DNA from: Eudromia elegans
Lineage: Eukaryota > Chordata > Aves > Tinamiformes > Tinamidae
Direction of reading: 5' to 3'
DNA length: 64,000 nucleotides
NCBI GenBank assembly: GCA_003342815.1
Contig: PTEX01000164.1
Coordinates: forward strand, 535,748-599,747
Positions 41,197 through 52,225 of the stretch are shown one piece after another. The notes beneath the pieces were generated by a model that made no database searches, had not been told where the DNA came from, and was given only the letters and a program-made list of their open reading frames with translations. Every line of letters starts with the position of its first letter. Within the stretch, counting starts at the first letter, position 1. Both the position numbers and the translations under genes were made by a program.

Positions 41197-41288
41197 CTTT
41201 TAAAATGTGCCATAAAAATGATTATTAACCTGCTTTGTGAAAAGAGAAAAGTCCATCCAGCTCAATTGCTGGAAGCTTATGCCACATG
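41197..41288 (+). CDS. Candidate internal exon, unknown helical protein
   Basis: The acceptor tract TTCCTTTTGTTTCCCTGCAG is close to ideal and the donor at 41289 is TG then GTGAGA. Only one of three frames is open across the 92 bases, and it hits TGA at 41290-41292, just past the donor, as a real exon often does. The frame starts on a codon boundary and ends after two bases. The 30 residues (including CAIKMIINLLCEKRK and AQLLEAYAT) read as an amphipathic alpha-helical segment of the kind found in HEAT/ARM-type repeats. I do not recognise the protein. Its start phase fits the end phase of the candidate at 27256-27382, 13.8 kb upstream, so both could belong to one + strand gene. This is inference only. 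Confidence 0.32.
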
Positions 41289-42770
41289 GTGAGAGTTCCC
41301 ATAGAAGATATTTTATTTTATGGCAGTGCCATTGTTGCTTTGTCAAAAGATATAAAGGGTATAAAAGAGGGTTTTAGAGGAACGTATACTAAAGCTTGGC
41401 CACTTGTGTTAGCCATATTGGTTGCTATAATAGAAATTCTTCCAGGCAAACCTAGTTTTCTCTTTTATTCTTTTATTTCTCTCTTGCTGAATATGTCCCC
41501 CTTACCACAACAAGAGCAGTACCAAAGACAGAAAATTGTGCTGTATATTGATATAAAAAAGTGTTTCCTTAGAAAAAAGGAAAAGTCTAAATGTGCCCAT
41601 GTCCACTACAGGGGTTGTCAGAGTTCACATGCGTTTGAACTCACCTTTGTCATTTCTATTAGTAATTTCTGTTATATGTCTAATGAATCCCCTCTTAGTT
41701 CAATCAATACAAGCCAAAACTTATTCACTTCTCAATTTACAGGTTAATGTGGGGGTTGCTATACCAGCTCTTGACACTTCAATGGGTCTCTGTAAGCAAA
41801 GACAAGGATGTGTTTCAAAAATGCAAGTGACTTGGGACCATGAGGTTCTGGCCTTAAGTGCCTGTTGGGTGTAGCTTTCCCAAGTGGAATAACCTCATTA
41901 ACATCTTCCCATGGTTAAGGTTGTAATATAGTTTGCTTCAGCTTTTGTGTGTAGTGGAGAAGAAAGTAAAGGCAGTTCCTTGAAGATACTGTGTAGCAAG
42001 AGCTGACCTGAATTCTGTCCCTTGTCCTTGTCTGACAGTGGGAGGGATTTGTCAGCTATGCCTTCATAAATAGCTTGAAAAACTCAAATCTCTCCTGATT
42101 TTATTTATTAATGCTGACCTAAATATATGGCCATCGTAGAAATTTGTGGATGAAGCATTCTAAAGGATATTTGCAAACCACCATCCTTTGTGTATGGTTG
42201 GACATTCAATAGCTAGTGGGTTGCATCATGCATCTTTGTGCAAATATATGAAGATCACTAAATGATCCTTGTGAGCTTGGCATAAGGTGTTCCCCTGTTG
42301 AAAAACACTCTGAGCAGAAGTACTTATATTTACTTAATTACTGCAGTAAGCAGAAATGTGGATATTGCATGCCATTAAATGTAAATAGCTAGGTTAGGGA
42401 AGTACAAAGACTGTACTATTGAGTATTCAGGACGTGCAAGGCAGGTTCTGCTGCTCCATGTGTCCTGATAGGCCATGGCAAACAAGTCTGCCTTCATAGA
42501 GCACATTACCCAAAAAAAATCCCTAAAAAAAAGTTTTAAAAAATTATTTTGAAACACACTTTTACATATTAGTTTTTGGAGTCATCAGCTTTGAGACTAA
42601 GGCTAGTTTTCCAAACAAGTCAAAGTACTTGCACCTAGAAAACTCAATCCAGAACATCCAAATCTGCTAAATACTTGTACAGGCTTTGGGAACTTGGTTG
42701 TATTAGCACAGACAAGCAATGCACTGAATTTGAGTGCATGAAGTACTTCATTGGGGTTAAAATAACCTGC

Positions 42771-42796
42771 CAATGCAAATGTGGGGCAATGCAAAT
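42771..42796 (+). promoter_or_regulatory. Tandem octamer (POU-type) motifs
   Basis: CAATGCAAAT is repeated at 42771-42780 and 42787-42796 with a 6-base spacer. ATGCAAAT is the classic octamer bound by POU-domain factors. Further octamers lie at 39472, 39617 and 40802 (reverse orientation). Function is inferred from motif only. Confidence 0.35.
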
Positions 42797-43284
42797 AACT
42801 GGGGGCTTTGGAAGCGGAAGGGCCTGACTTCTTGCACTGTCTTCTCGCTCTAATTAATTAATAAACTGTGAAGATATATAGTGGGATGAGAAAAGGGATT
42901 AATATTTTAGAAATCTAAGAGGTGGGATGGGAAGGTAATTGAAAACTATAAATTGGAAATATTTATAGCCTGGGATTTCAGAGAATGAAAAGCTAAAGTT
43001 TTAATTTGTTCAATTTTTTTCTCATTGGTCTCTTATTCAGCAATAGACACCTTCTGTTCCTGCTTATTATGAAAATACAATTTATTTTACTGCGCTCTAA
43101 TAATTTTCCCTAGAGAAATCTAATATAAGCCAGCACATAAATAGCTCCTCACAATGAAAAATATTGTAGTTACAGGACAGCAAAATGAACTGTTAATACA
43201 GATCATCAATGTAGATCCAGTTTGGTGATTAAGTTTCTCAAATCTATGAGGAAAAATATGAATGAATTTTAAAACAGCCTCTGA

Positions 43285-43900
43285 CGTTGTTTTGCTGAGG
43301 TCGAGCTCTTCACCAACCTAGCCTGGGGGCAGCACCTTCCTTTCCTTGCTGTTCAATGTGCTGATGCTCTTGCCACAAGCAAAGGATTCAGCTTTGACGA
43401 AATATGAATTTGGCATCGCCGGCAGTGCCTGCGGTGGGCTGTGAGTGACTGACATCCCCACTGTGGTTCTTTACCCTGCACGCTGGTGAGCGAGGCTGCT
43501 GAACCGCCCTGCCCTCGCTGTGCACAGCTCATCCCTCCTAGGAGCGGCCGTGGAGCCGCTGTAGGCAGCGAGCAGGCGTGCAGGCAGCTCCCGCGCCTGA
43601 TGCTTCTGAGTTAATCCCGATATGGGCGATTGCGCCGTATCGCGCAAGTGAGGTGGGGTGAAGTACGTGCTTGTGCTAAATTGCTCCTTACAACTGTTTA
43701 ATTGAGAATTATTGACGTTTTGGAACAGAGGCTAAAAATTTGCAGGAGGCGGCTAATCTAACAGCGTGGCAGGGCCCGTGGCTGGCCTGACTCCAGGCTC
43801 GGAGCAGCTTTCCAGAGCGCTCCGTGTGTCGCAGATGCGCTGCGCATTCCCTGCCCGGGGTGCTGGTCATGTCCCAGCCGCAGTGGGAGCCAAGGACCAG
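43285..43900. promoter_or_regulatory. CpG-island-like region, possible promoter
   Basis: This is the densest CpG patch in an otherwise CpG-depleted window. I count about 20 CpG in the core 43415-43650, with GC near 60 percent, and roughly 40 CpG across 43280-43980. That gives an observed/expected ratio near 0.8 for the core by hand count. CpG islands of this kind usually mark vertebrate promoters. Good + strand splice donors lie inside it (CTG then GTGAGC at 43486; CAA then GTGAGG at 43648), as expected if a first exon ends here. A palindromic pair TTGCGC/GCGCAA sits at 43630-43647 and an alternating TGCGC pair near 43840. I see no TATA box in a convincing position. No protein is recognisable in the ORFs that overlap it on both strands (43709-44038 minus, 43766-44011 plus). 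It could also be a GC-rich relic or an orphan island. Confidence 0.45.
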
Positions 43901-43989
43901 GTGCATCCTGATGGAGGCTGTTGGCAGGGCAGCTGCTGGAAGTTCTCCTTGTCTCTCGTGTTGTTGTGGATGGAAAAACCCACCTGCGT

Positions 43990-45080
43990 CATCTGTCAAC
44001 TGCCCTGTTGAGTATCGGCTGGTGCCCTTGATCTTCAAGGGGCAGCCCAGGGCTCATCTAGTATTCTTTGCATGGAAATATACTTCTTTAATTGCAATTG
44101 TCCTTTGACTCTGAGTTCCCATTACACTGATAAAACGGTACTACTGTGTGCTGGCAATGGGAGCAGCTTTTTATTTTTATTGTGACATATGGGCAAAGGT
44201 GGAAAAATAGCATTAACATAGCCAGTAGTCTTGCGTCGTTGGCTTCAGGTAGCGCTGGAGCTATGCAGGACTGCTGATATGATAACTGTCTCAAATGAGC
44301 AGCTCCTGTGTGAGGAGAGTTCTTGCTGGCCCTGCTCTGAGGTTGTGTCTGTCACCAGGAATTTCTTTACCTGGTGGTGTGCAGTTGCTATAAACACGTA
44401 TTCATCAACCCAGAGGAATGATTTGGTGATGTTACAACTGTACAGCCAGAAACTGGGGAGACTACCTGGCTTTTCTGCAGGGCCTACATTGTGAACTGGT
44501 CTTGTGAATGGTGTCCAGAGACTCCAGTAGCACCTTGGAAGGACTTTGTGTGAGGCTGCAGTGTCCTTAGGCAGGACCTTCTGAGTGGTTCTGCCTAGTG
44601 TTTGGGGTAAGTGCCCTCATCCATAAGACTACTCAGAGAGCTGCGACTCTTGTTTCCCCCAGATGCTACGTTTTGCTCATTCAGATAAAGCCTTATGGAA
44701 GCAGTTGGGCTGAAAAAAAGGTGAATTGTTCAAGAGGCCATGGCATTTGAATTGGGTTTTAGTCTAACACATTCTTGAGGAACTTGGAGAGAGCAGTGTT
44801 GGCTGCTGGCTCAAAGCCCAAGTCACTGTGCCAGAGAGGCTGTTCCAACTCGCCACACTGAAAGATTTCAGCTCTTTTTTATTTCTTATGCAGCAGTGAG
44901 ATATTCGTGCATATGTGTAATTTCACAAACGACTTGAGAAATTTCTATTCCAACCCTGTTCAGACAAGTTATTTACTCTGTTCTATTTTGTTGGCATTTT
45001 CCAGCGCATTCATTTCATGCTGTTCCTCCTGACATGATCGCAACAGTACCTGTCACCCAGCAGATAAGTACTATCTATTA
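43990..45080. other. Flank downstream of the CpG island; no gene seen
   Basis: Ordinary mixed-composition sequence. No splice-bounded frame worth listing and no repeat recognised. Confidence 0.6.
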
Positions 45081-45085
45081 AATCA

Positions 45086-45262
45086 GCATTAGTACTTCCA
45101 CCCTCGGAGCCCCTCGAGAGAGCGTGTCAGGAGGAGACGGAGCGATCGGACGGTCTGTGTCAGCTGCCCTGCTCCTCCTCTTTGTTTCCACTCTGCTGCT
45201 TCTCAACATGCCCTGCCTCACCAGCATAGCTGTCATGCAGTACATCCTGTCTACTTGTTCAG
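45086..45262 (+). CDS. Possible exon with a leucine-rich hydrophobic run, donor at 45263
   Basis: One frame is open from a stop near 45083 to a fair donor (TTCAG then GTACAA, GT at 45263). It encodes a 17-residue hydrophobic stretch (SAALLLLFVSTLLLLNM at about 45160-45210), then MPCLTSIAVMQYILSTCS. The hydrophobic run would suit a signal peptide or membrane segment, but the ORF has no in-frame ATG before it. The first ATG (45208) falls after it. No acceptor is convincing. The CpG-rich block at 45102-45166 lies at its 5' end, so this could be a first exon of a transcript rather than an internal one. It ends in phase 1. Confidence 0.16.
45102..45166 (+). repeat. Copy 1 of a CpG-rich dispersed element (pair with 60481-60616)
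   Basis: Contains in order CCTCGGAG (45102), GAGAGAGCG (45116), TCAGGAGG (45127), CGATCG (45143) and TGTCAGCTG (45158). The same five blocks occur in the same order at 60481-60616. Compared with that copy, about 70 bases between the second and third blocks are missing. Seven CpG fall within about 57 bases. Similarity ends within a few bases on either side. The family is unknown to me; it does not match the parts of CR1 that I can recall. Confidence 0.45.
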
Positions 45263-46396
45263 GTACAAAAAACTTACCTTAATTGCTGACTTTTTACTGT
45301 GACTATCTAAAAGGAGAGACTATCACTGGAATATAACTGAGCTTTGATTAAAATTGAGTTTATTAAATTAAAGCATACACATATTTAGATGCTTAACCCT
45401 TCCAGATAAGAAACTTGAATTCCTACACTTTGTTTTTTTTGTGGTGACACTCAGGCTAAACACTCAGGTTGAGTCCATGGGCCATGACCATGTCATTTGC
45501 TTAAACACTGCAAGGCTGATTGGGTTTAGTGCTGTCAGCACTCTTCCTGCTGATATTCCTCATGTAGCCAGTCAAATCCATTAGAAGATCCTTTGATTTA
45601 TCTGCATGCATTCAGGCAGGATAGCCTCAGGAACGGGCAACTGCATAAGCCTGTGATACTCCACGGTAAGATGCAAACGTGCTGTGGCTCTGGGGAGAGG
45701 AGCGAAGGTAAATGCATTTTCTGTAGAGTCCTTGCAGCTCCCAATAGGTCTGAGTGGGGCCCAGTATGTAAGAGATTCTGCACAGCAGCAAACATGGACT
45801 CAAAAGCCCTTCTCAAAAGAGCTTTTATCTCTCCTTAGCAAAAGCTAACAGAGCCTTTGCTCTGTTACAGTAACGTGTAATTTGTTTTGTCTTTGACACA
45901 ACACAGCTTGGGACTTTGAAGGGGGGTGTTAGTAGCGTCATATGTGTGAACTCTTGTGTTTCCTTTGCTGCCTGAAAAAGGTGTCATGAAAAACACATGC
46001 ACACAAAGCCTAGAGTTTCAAATGATGTAGGACTGAAAAATCTTTACATTCTGCTATGCTTTCCTTTGTGTTACAGTACCTAATTCATATGCAATCATCA
46101 AAACCACATGAAGATCTGACAAAACTACTACAATAATTTTATTTTTATTTCTAGTAATATATTCCTATTCCCACAAATTCCAAGAGCTATTTGAGAAGAA
46201 AACAATTAGTGACATAATTTCTGGCACAAAAAACAGGATTATCTTAAAATAATACTTTCACAGAGTCATTATTTACCTAAAAATCTTTTGTTTACATCCT
46301 TGACTCTAAAATTGATTCAAAATTTTGTGTTTGAAAACCACTCCAGGTTAATGACAAATATTTGGGCAAAGAAATATGCTTGATCAACACAGAGGA

Positions 46397-46419
46397 CCTA
46401 AGCACTGGCAGTGCTTAGG
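46397..46419. repeat. Perfect inverted repeat, 10-bp arms, 3-base loop
   Basis: CCTAAGCACT (46397-46406), loop GGC, AGTGCTTAGG (46410-46419). A short hairpin, with a partial echo of the right arm (GTGCCTAGG) immediately downstream. No U-run follows that would suggest a Pol III terminator. Confidence 0.85.
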
Positions 46420-47740
46420 AGTGCCTAGGGTGTTTAATATTTAGTTATGCTGCTTGATTACAGATGGGAAATACTCCAGGTTTTCAAGCCTGTCCTGTTC
46501 ATTCCTTGTTGCTCTGTCCTAGTAACAAAATGCCTTTTAAAACTGTAGTCAGGGGAACCCTGAAAAAACACTCCAGCTCTTGATATTTCTTGTGACTATG
46601 ATCACAGTAATTCAAATAATGTTAAACTTCTCTGTTAGAACTGTGCATTAGCATTAAATTTCTAGTAAACAGCAGCCAAAACTATATTCCCTACTCTGAA
46701 CAGATGATTTTTTTATAAGGGTGGGTTCGGGTAACCCTACTCATGTTAGGGAGGTCCACTCCCCTTGAGAAGGTCATGAAGAGGTGGAGTGGATGATGGG
46801 CTGTTTCTAGGTCGAACTCTGCATTGATTTCTGTTATTGTTGTTCTCCACAGTATGAAGCTCTGTGGAAAAATATTAATGTTCAGATTATGATGCGTCAG
46901 GATTATGCTGAGACTGTGATTTCAATTTAAGCTAATATATATTGTACCAGCACCTCTAGTGAAGGATAACAGACTTGTGGGAGAAATAACGCTGATTCCA
47001 GTGTGAAGCTCTGATCCTTCATAAACCTCCATATGGGCATTTCCATAATAGTCATATTTCTTTAAACCAATTTTAATTCTAATGCTGCTTTTCCCATGCA
47101 GTGTGAAATTTGTGGTGTTCAGATCAAATGACTTAACTCCCCATAAACTGAATCACTTAGGATGCGACCTATGTTCCCAGAAAGGCTTTTAAGGCTCTGT
47201 GTGCGATCTCTTTTAATAGACTGATTTCAATTAAAAAAGGAGTATGCTATATTCTTAGCTTTGGTGTGATTGGAACAACTGTGAGGCTTCCGTCTAACTG
47301 CAGAGACTTGATAAGCAAAACATTCATAATTTAACAAGTGCTTTGGCTTGTTTGAGATGCATTTCTTCAGTCTTTGTTTTGGATTAGAGGAAGATAGCAT
47401 TGGAAAAGTGGCAGAGAGTGAAAGAGTTAGGTTTACAGTGCTTGAAAGCTGGTGTAGATCGCTGGGATCAGCCTGTTGGTTTGTACTAGTCAACGTATAT
47501 ATGTCTGGGTAGTACTGCTGCCATGAACACTTTGCGTACTGGAACTCTTCCTGCACTGTCGTTGAGGTTATAGAGGAACTCAATTGTAAGGTCATGAGTT
47601 GCAATTCATCTGCAATTGGATTAATTTAAAAGTCTGAGAGTCAAGAACTTCTGATTACTGTTTTGACAAATTTTCATGTGGTAAATGGGAGAAAGCTTTC
47701 TACCCTTTGGATGGAGATTCTTCTACAGAACTCACTTATT

Positions 47741-47764
47741 AAAATAAAATAAAAAAAAAAAAAG
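47741..47764 (+). repeat. A-rich tract (AAAAT repeats then A13)
   Basis: AAAATAAAATAAAA followed by a run of A. It resembles a short retroposed tail, but the sequence to its left (47600-47740) shows no recognisable gene or repeat, so it is listed as a simple A-rich tract. Confidence 0.7.
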
Positions 47765-50234
47765 TGTGGTGGGGAAGGCAGCGCTTGGGGACTACTTCAG
47801 GGAGGCAGGCAGCTGTTGCACAAGGGAAGTCCAGGGAGGTCCTGTGTGGCTTGGAGTCAATTTACGGAATCTTCTGATCTGAGATATCTTGTGGCAAGAA
47901 AGAGGACTGCCTCTTTGCCGAAGCCTCAGAGGAAAGGTATCTCCTGGGAAACTCCCATGCGTGTTGATGGCAGTACTCTAGGTGGAGATCTTAGTACGAT
48001 CATGGAATTAATAACTTATCATGAAGATAAGTGTGGCTGGCAAGAATGTTATTTCTGGCAGTAGCTAAAATGGTGAAGAGATCTGGCTTTCCAGTGCAGC
48101 AATTTTTTGCAATCACAATTACATATTTAGACATGAATAAAATGATAGCCAAGTGCTATTACCATATGAACTTCTTGCAGGAGGTTTTAATTTTTTTATG
48201 CTGTTCAATAAGGGGCAGTAACTCCTAGCCCTGCAAACAGCTGGACATCAGCAAGGGGAACTGTCTTTCTGTAGATCTTGAAATACAAAACCAAAACACA
48301 GTACATTGCTCTTTGAACGGTAGTACTTGTAGCTTTCAATATCTGGCAAATAAGAAGCTGTATAAGTGTGTGTTACAGTCTATTTTAGATAACATCAGTG
48401 TTTCATACAAACACTAATAATTGTTTAGAGGAGTATTTTCCCTTGAGCTGCTAGTACAAATATCTATTATGTGGATTCTACTGACTACAGTTGGGCTGAG
48501 TACCCCTGCTGACCGTGCTCTTCACTGGGTTGCAGTATTGCACATACCACTATAGATATCTTTATTTTCCTTGTATGAAGAAGACGTTAAGTTTTTCACA
48601 CTGCTCTACTAGACCTGAGCTTTATTGGTTTACTACTTCCTTCCTCAGGATCCTAAATGTTAATCTGGGGAGACCTTCCTGCAAAACCTTCACTGAAGAA
48701 GTGAAATGATCAATAGCAGTATTTCACAGCTGGAGAGCTTGTCCTGTGTCCTGAGAAACCCCAGAGATTTCTCATTTTTATGCTAGTAGAAACCTTGTGA
48801 ACTAACTTTATTCTCCCTCCAGGAACATATGTCAGTTTAACAGAGATCTATAAAATCTCAGTTCCTGCTGACCCAGCAAATTTATACCATACATCAGTAC
48901 CTGTGGCTGTTACATTGCCATAATGGTGCTCATGAACTATTGTAGAACACTCCATGTGTTACTCGGGACTCAGCAATGGCTCCTGTATACATTTAAATAA
49001 CGTGCTTCTAGAAGTATGTTGTTGCTGTACTCCCATCACCAGGTGATGCTGTGAAGCACCCTTATTATCTTCATTAAAAGACAGGGTTTCCTGAGAGAGA
49101 CTGGATTAATGTTTGCCTAGGATGTTTTTTTCAGTTGTTTGTAGTGGTGGGCATTCCCCGCCTTAAGATAACTTGTAAGGAGAATATAGGGCTTTTAATT
49201 GACAATAAACCGAAGCTTGGAGAATTTGTTTGTATCTATGAATGATCAAGGGATCTTCTCTAGACAGCGTTGTTAGAATGTCTCAAATGTTTCCTGGAAG
49301 GATGCTTTTTGGAGGAATGTTTTGTTGTTAATGCAGTAATCTATATTTACTACAATCCTGATTCAGTGTTTTCATTTGCTACTTTTATACATTGGCACTT
49401 CAATTTTGCCTTTTCTCAAATTTAAATCCTGGAACAGTCTATTCTAGCTCTTTTTCAGCTTAAATACCTGCGTCACATATGCACTTTCTGCTCCCCTTGC
49501 CATTTATCAAGTCCCTTTCTGTATGGTCTTTTTCACTTGTGTTTTGCCTATGTTTACATGGTTCCATGCTCCAGGTGTGCAGAAGATTCTATATGATGCA
49601 AACTGCTGTTTCCTGTAACCAATATCACACCATCAAATTGTCAGCCTATGTTGTCTAGATCCCACTTCACTTTTTTGGTCTTTGTGCCTTCATGTTTTCA
49701 ATCTAAGCCATGCAGTGATACAGTAAGTCCTGCTATCTTTTTTCGGTGCTTGCTGCTTACTTGACGAACAGTGAATATTTGCAATACTACAACAAAGAAT
49801 TTGGGTCCCGTTGCTGAAACAGTCAAAGGCACGGGTCTTCCATCGTTTTTAGCGTGGATGTTGATCCATGAGCAACTGGACATAGGTAGTTAATTTACCT
49901 GCTTTTCATTTCCTCTAAGTTATGTGTGGACACAAAGACCCTTAATCTCTTGGGAATGTATTTTAGTGCAGGAAGCTCTTCAGTGGAGGCGAGCTCTTGG
50001 GAGGGTAAACAACAGGCAATTAATTTGTGACCTTAAAGATGTAGTGTGTCTGAGAAAACTAAAGACTAATTGAGCCAAGCCATCACTTTACTGTTTGTTT
50101 TCATAACCTAATTGTTCATTTAGCAATGGCTGTAGGCAATGAGATGATTACAAGCTGTGAGAGCAATCAAGCTGACGGGAGATGGGAAGGGGCTGCACGA
50201 GGCTGTTGCTGTTCTCCATCCCCTTGCCTTGCAG

Positions 50235-50308
50235 AGCCCTCAGCTGAGCACGGGCTGTGCCGCAGCTACTTGGCAGCCAGCGGGCAGAGCAGGCCCGTTT
50301 GCTAACAG
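50235..50308 (+). CDS. Candidate internal exon, 74 bases
   Basis: A very strong acceptor (GTTCTCCATCCCCTTGCCTT then GCAG, AG at 50233-50234) and a fair donor (AACAG then GTATAT, GT at 50309) bound a GC-rich 74-base segment in which one frame is open (SPQLSTGCAAATWQPAG...). The other two frames have stops. Composition is Ala/Gly/Pro-rich as expected from GC-rich DNA, so coding support is weak. It may equally be a non-coding RNA exon. Confidence 0.18.
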
Positions 50309-51284
50309 GTATATTGTCACTGCTGGCATTGTTTCAAGTGGTAACATGCTGAAGAACGTTTTGTGGGGTTTTGTTCATTCTCCGCTTGCTTTCTTCTGTG
50401 TTATTCTGTGCTTTCTTCAGACTTAAAGTACAAATGCTCAGTTGCCACTTTTAACTCAGGTCTCATTCTTCAGATGGGGAGGCTCCTTCCTAAAAGACTC
50501 TTTCTCTTACATATGATTTCAGCTTTGTAATATTTCAACCACCCCATTCATGATCCATTACAGCTTCATTTATCCCTTTTCAGAAGGCATAAAAGCCTTT
50601 TGTCTGTGGCCTTATTTCCTGCATCTCTTTAAGGCAACGTCATGCTTTTCTGTATATGAACAAGGTGAGGCTGATTGAATGAGAAATTCTTTCATGTACT
50701 TGGCTGCATTAGACTTTTAAATTGCAGGGCAGAATTAAACTAGGTATGCAGGGATGCTCTTATAAGATATTTAAAGTCCAGTTCTGCTGGCAGCTGGCCT
50801 AGATAGTCACACTATTAGATTGCTTCAGCAGACTGGAAAAGCATGACCTTGACATCTTTGCTTCTGTTAGTTTGAAATAAAGGTGGTACCAGTCACTTGT
50901 AAGTGGAAAAAAATACATTACAAAGCTACAGGAGATTAACACAGTGAATTTCAGAGCCCAGATCTGCTTGTTTTGGAGCAGTTGAACTTAAAGTTTCCAG
51001 AGGCAAAGGCATTTTCTTTAATTCTAGTTTGCTATTTGTAAGCATTGTGTGCTGAGCAACTTTGCTTGCAATCAGCTGAAAGACACTTCATGCATTTGAT
51101 GTATTTTTCAATTATATTCTTCCTAAAAATAAGCCAAAGGCTGCATAAGTGTTTAGTTTGTGCTGCTCAAAATACAGAACGTGTAGCACAGCAATAAGGC
51201 CAGGCTCGCTCCCTTGAGATAAACAGGCCCTCTGCGAAAGGTGGAAGCTGTATTGTCAGTAGCTATTGTTTTATTCACACTTAC

Positions 51285-51475
51285 CTTGTGACTGAGGCGT
51301 CTCCCCCTGCTCAGTTACTACAAAGCAGCATGCAGGTGTCTTGACCGCAATGAGTAAACCCATGGGGGTGTCTAAAGCCCTGCCTTTTACAGCATTTTTT
51401 ACTTGCAACTCAAGTTCCTCAGGATGCAATGGAAGAATGTGACCCCACGCTGGCTCTTCACGTTCTAGCAGTAGC
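51285..51475 (-). CDS. Candidate exon on the minus strand, unknown protein
   Basis: Read on the minus strand, the donor is near-perfect (CACAAG then GTAAGTG; the GT lies at 51284-51283) and the frame before it is open for 65 codons, from 51480 down to 51285. A possible acceptor (AG at 51477-51476) follows a mediocre pyrimidine tract. The frame closes at a TAA a few codons beyond the donor. The peptide contains REEPAWGHILPLHPEELEL and, after an internal ATG at 51363 in a good initiation context (CCCCCATGG), LLIAVKTPACCFVV and TEQGETPQSHK. If that ATG is the start, this would be a first coding exon of 26 codons plus one base. A second minus-strand ORF (51662-51465) in another frame ends with a TAG just upstream, so a frameshifted relic is an alternative. 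No family recognised. Confidence 0.28.
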
Positions 51476-52209
51476 CTGAACTAGGCTCGTCAGGGCCGTA
51501 GGGACTGGGTTTGTCCTGCACTGTAGTTATTCTTCCAGGTTTATGGTGTCTGTGATATTGATGCATACACCCAAAGGCATTGACTGGTGGTTGGTTTTCA
51601 TAACTTGATGTTCCAGGTGATAAATTTGCTGTGGAGGATCCAGCAACACTTACTAATGGCATACAGCATCAGGAAAGGGATCTGTGGCACTGGTCAACCC
51701 AGCGGTTCTCAGAACAGGCTGTGGAAGCACTTGGCTACGAGAGCCTATGTGGACGTGTGGGCAGGCTGTGGTGGCTGCTCTGCGCCGTGCCCTGTCCTGG
51801 CTGCTCGCTTGGCACCAAGGGGCCGTGTTGGGAGGCTCAGCCCTCTGCTCATGCCCAGCAAAAGGGCTGGAGCGGGGCTGGTGCAGCACATTCAGGTGAG
51901 GACCTGGATCCTCCTGTTCCTTCTTTCTTTCGTCTTGCCAAAGATGAGGTGAGGGTGAATGTTTTCTTTTTCATGGGGTTAAGCCAGAGATGTCACTGTC
52001 AGGAAAAAAAAATCTTAAATATGAGATTGTTGCTGACAAAGAGTCACATTTGTAGATAAACTTTAACACATTATTGGGTTTTAAATGTGAAATGGCATTT
52101 TCCTGCTCAAAAGGCATGAAAGAAAGGGCATGAAAAAATGAGGTTTTGAATTTCTTGATCAATTTTTATCTAAAAAGCCATGGCTTACTTGTAAACACAG
52201 TGTTGTAAA

Positions 52210-52225
52210 ACCAAGAGCTCTTGGT
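52210..52225. repeat. 16-bp perfect palindrome
   Basis: ACCAAGAGCTCTTGGT is its own reverse complement. Its last bases run into a strong + strand splice donor (CTTG then GTAAGT at 52224). No transcript evidence accompanies that donor apart from a 45-base open segment before it. Confidence 0.85.

Larger units (their letters stand above)
45280..51280. other. Sequence without supported gene; several acceptor-only frames
   Basis: Strong acceptors at 46852 and 48822 open frames that end in TAA at 46930 (YEALWKNINVQIMMRQD...) and 48923 (TYVSLTEIYKISVPADP...), with no donor. They could be last exons but are too short to support. A 46-base unit at 45620-45665 has a good donor (CACG then GTAAGA) but a poor acceptor. 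The minus-strand ORF 47227-47604 (125 codons) has no recognisable motif. Confidence 0.5.

Noticed and set aside
41286..41747. 153-codon + strand ORF, checked for retroviral or transposon content
   Set aside because: No catalytic or structural motif seen; low-complexity hydrophobic and lysine-rich runs; it begins at the donor of the exon candidate 41197-41288, as intronic sequence would.
46853..46930. Acceptor followed by a 25-codon frame ending in TAA
   Set aside because: Same reason: too short to distinguish from chance, and no polyadenylation context was identified.
48823..48923. Acceptor followed by a 32-codon frame ending in TAA
   Set aside because: No donor, and frames of about 30 codons after any acceptor occur by chance roughly half the time when three frames are allowed.
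51617..51895. + strand 279-base unit with acceptor, strong donor and open frame
   Set aside because: Other + frames are also largely open, and the better-looking minus-strand frames overlap it; kept only as a remark.
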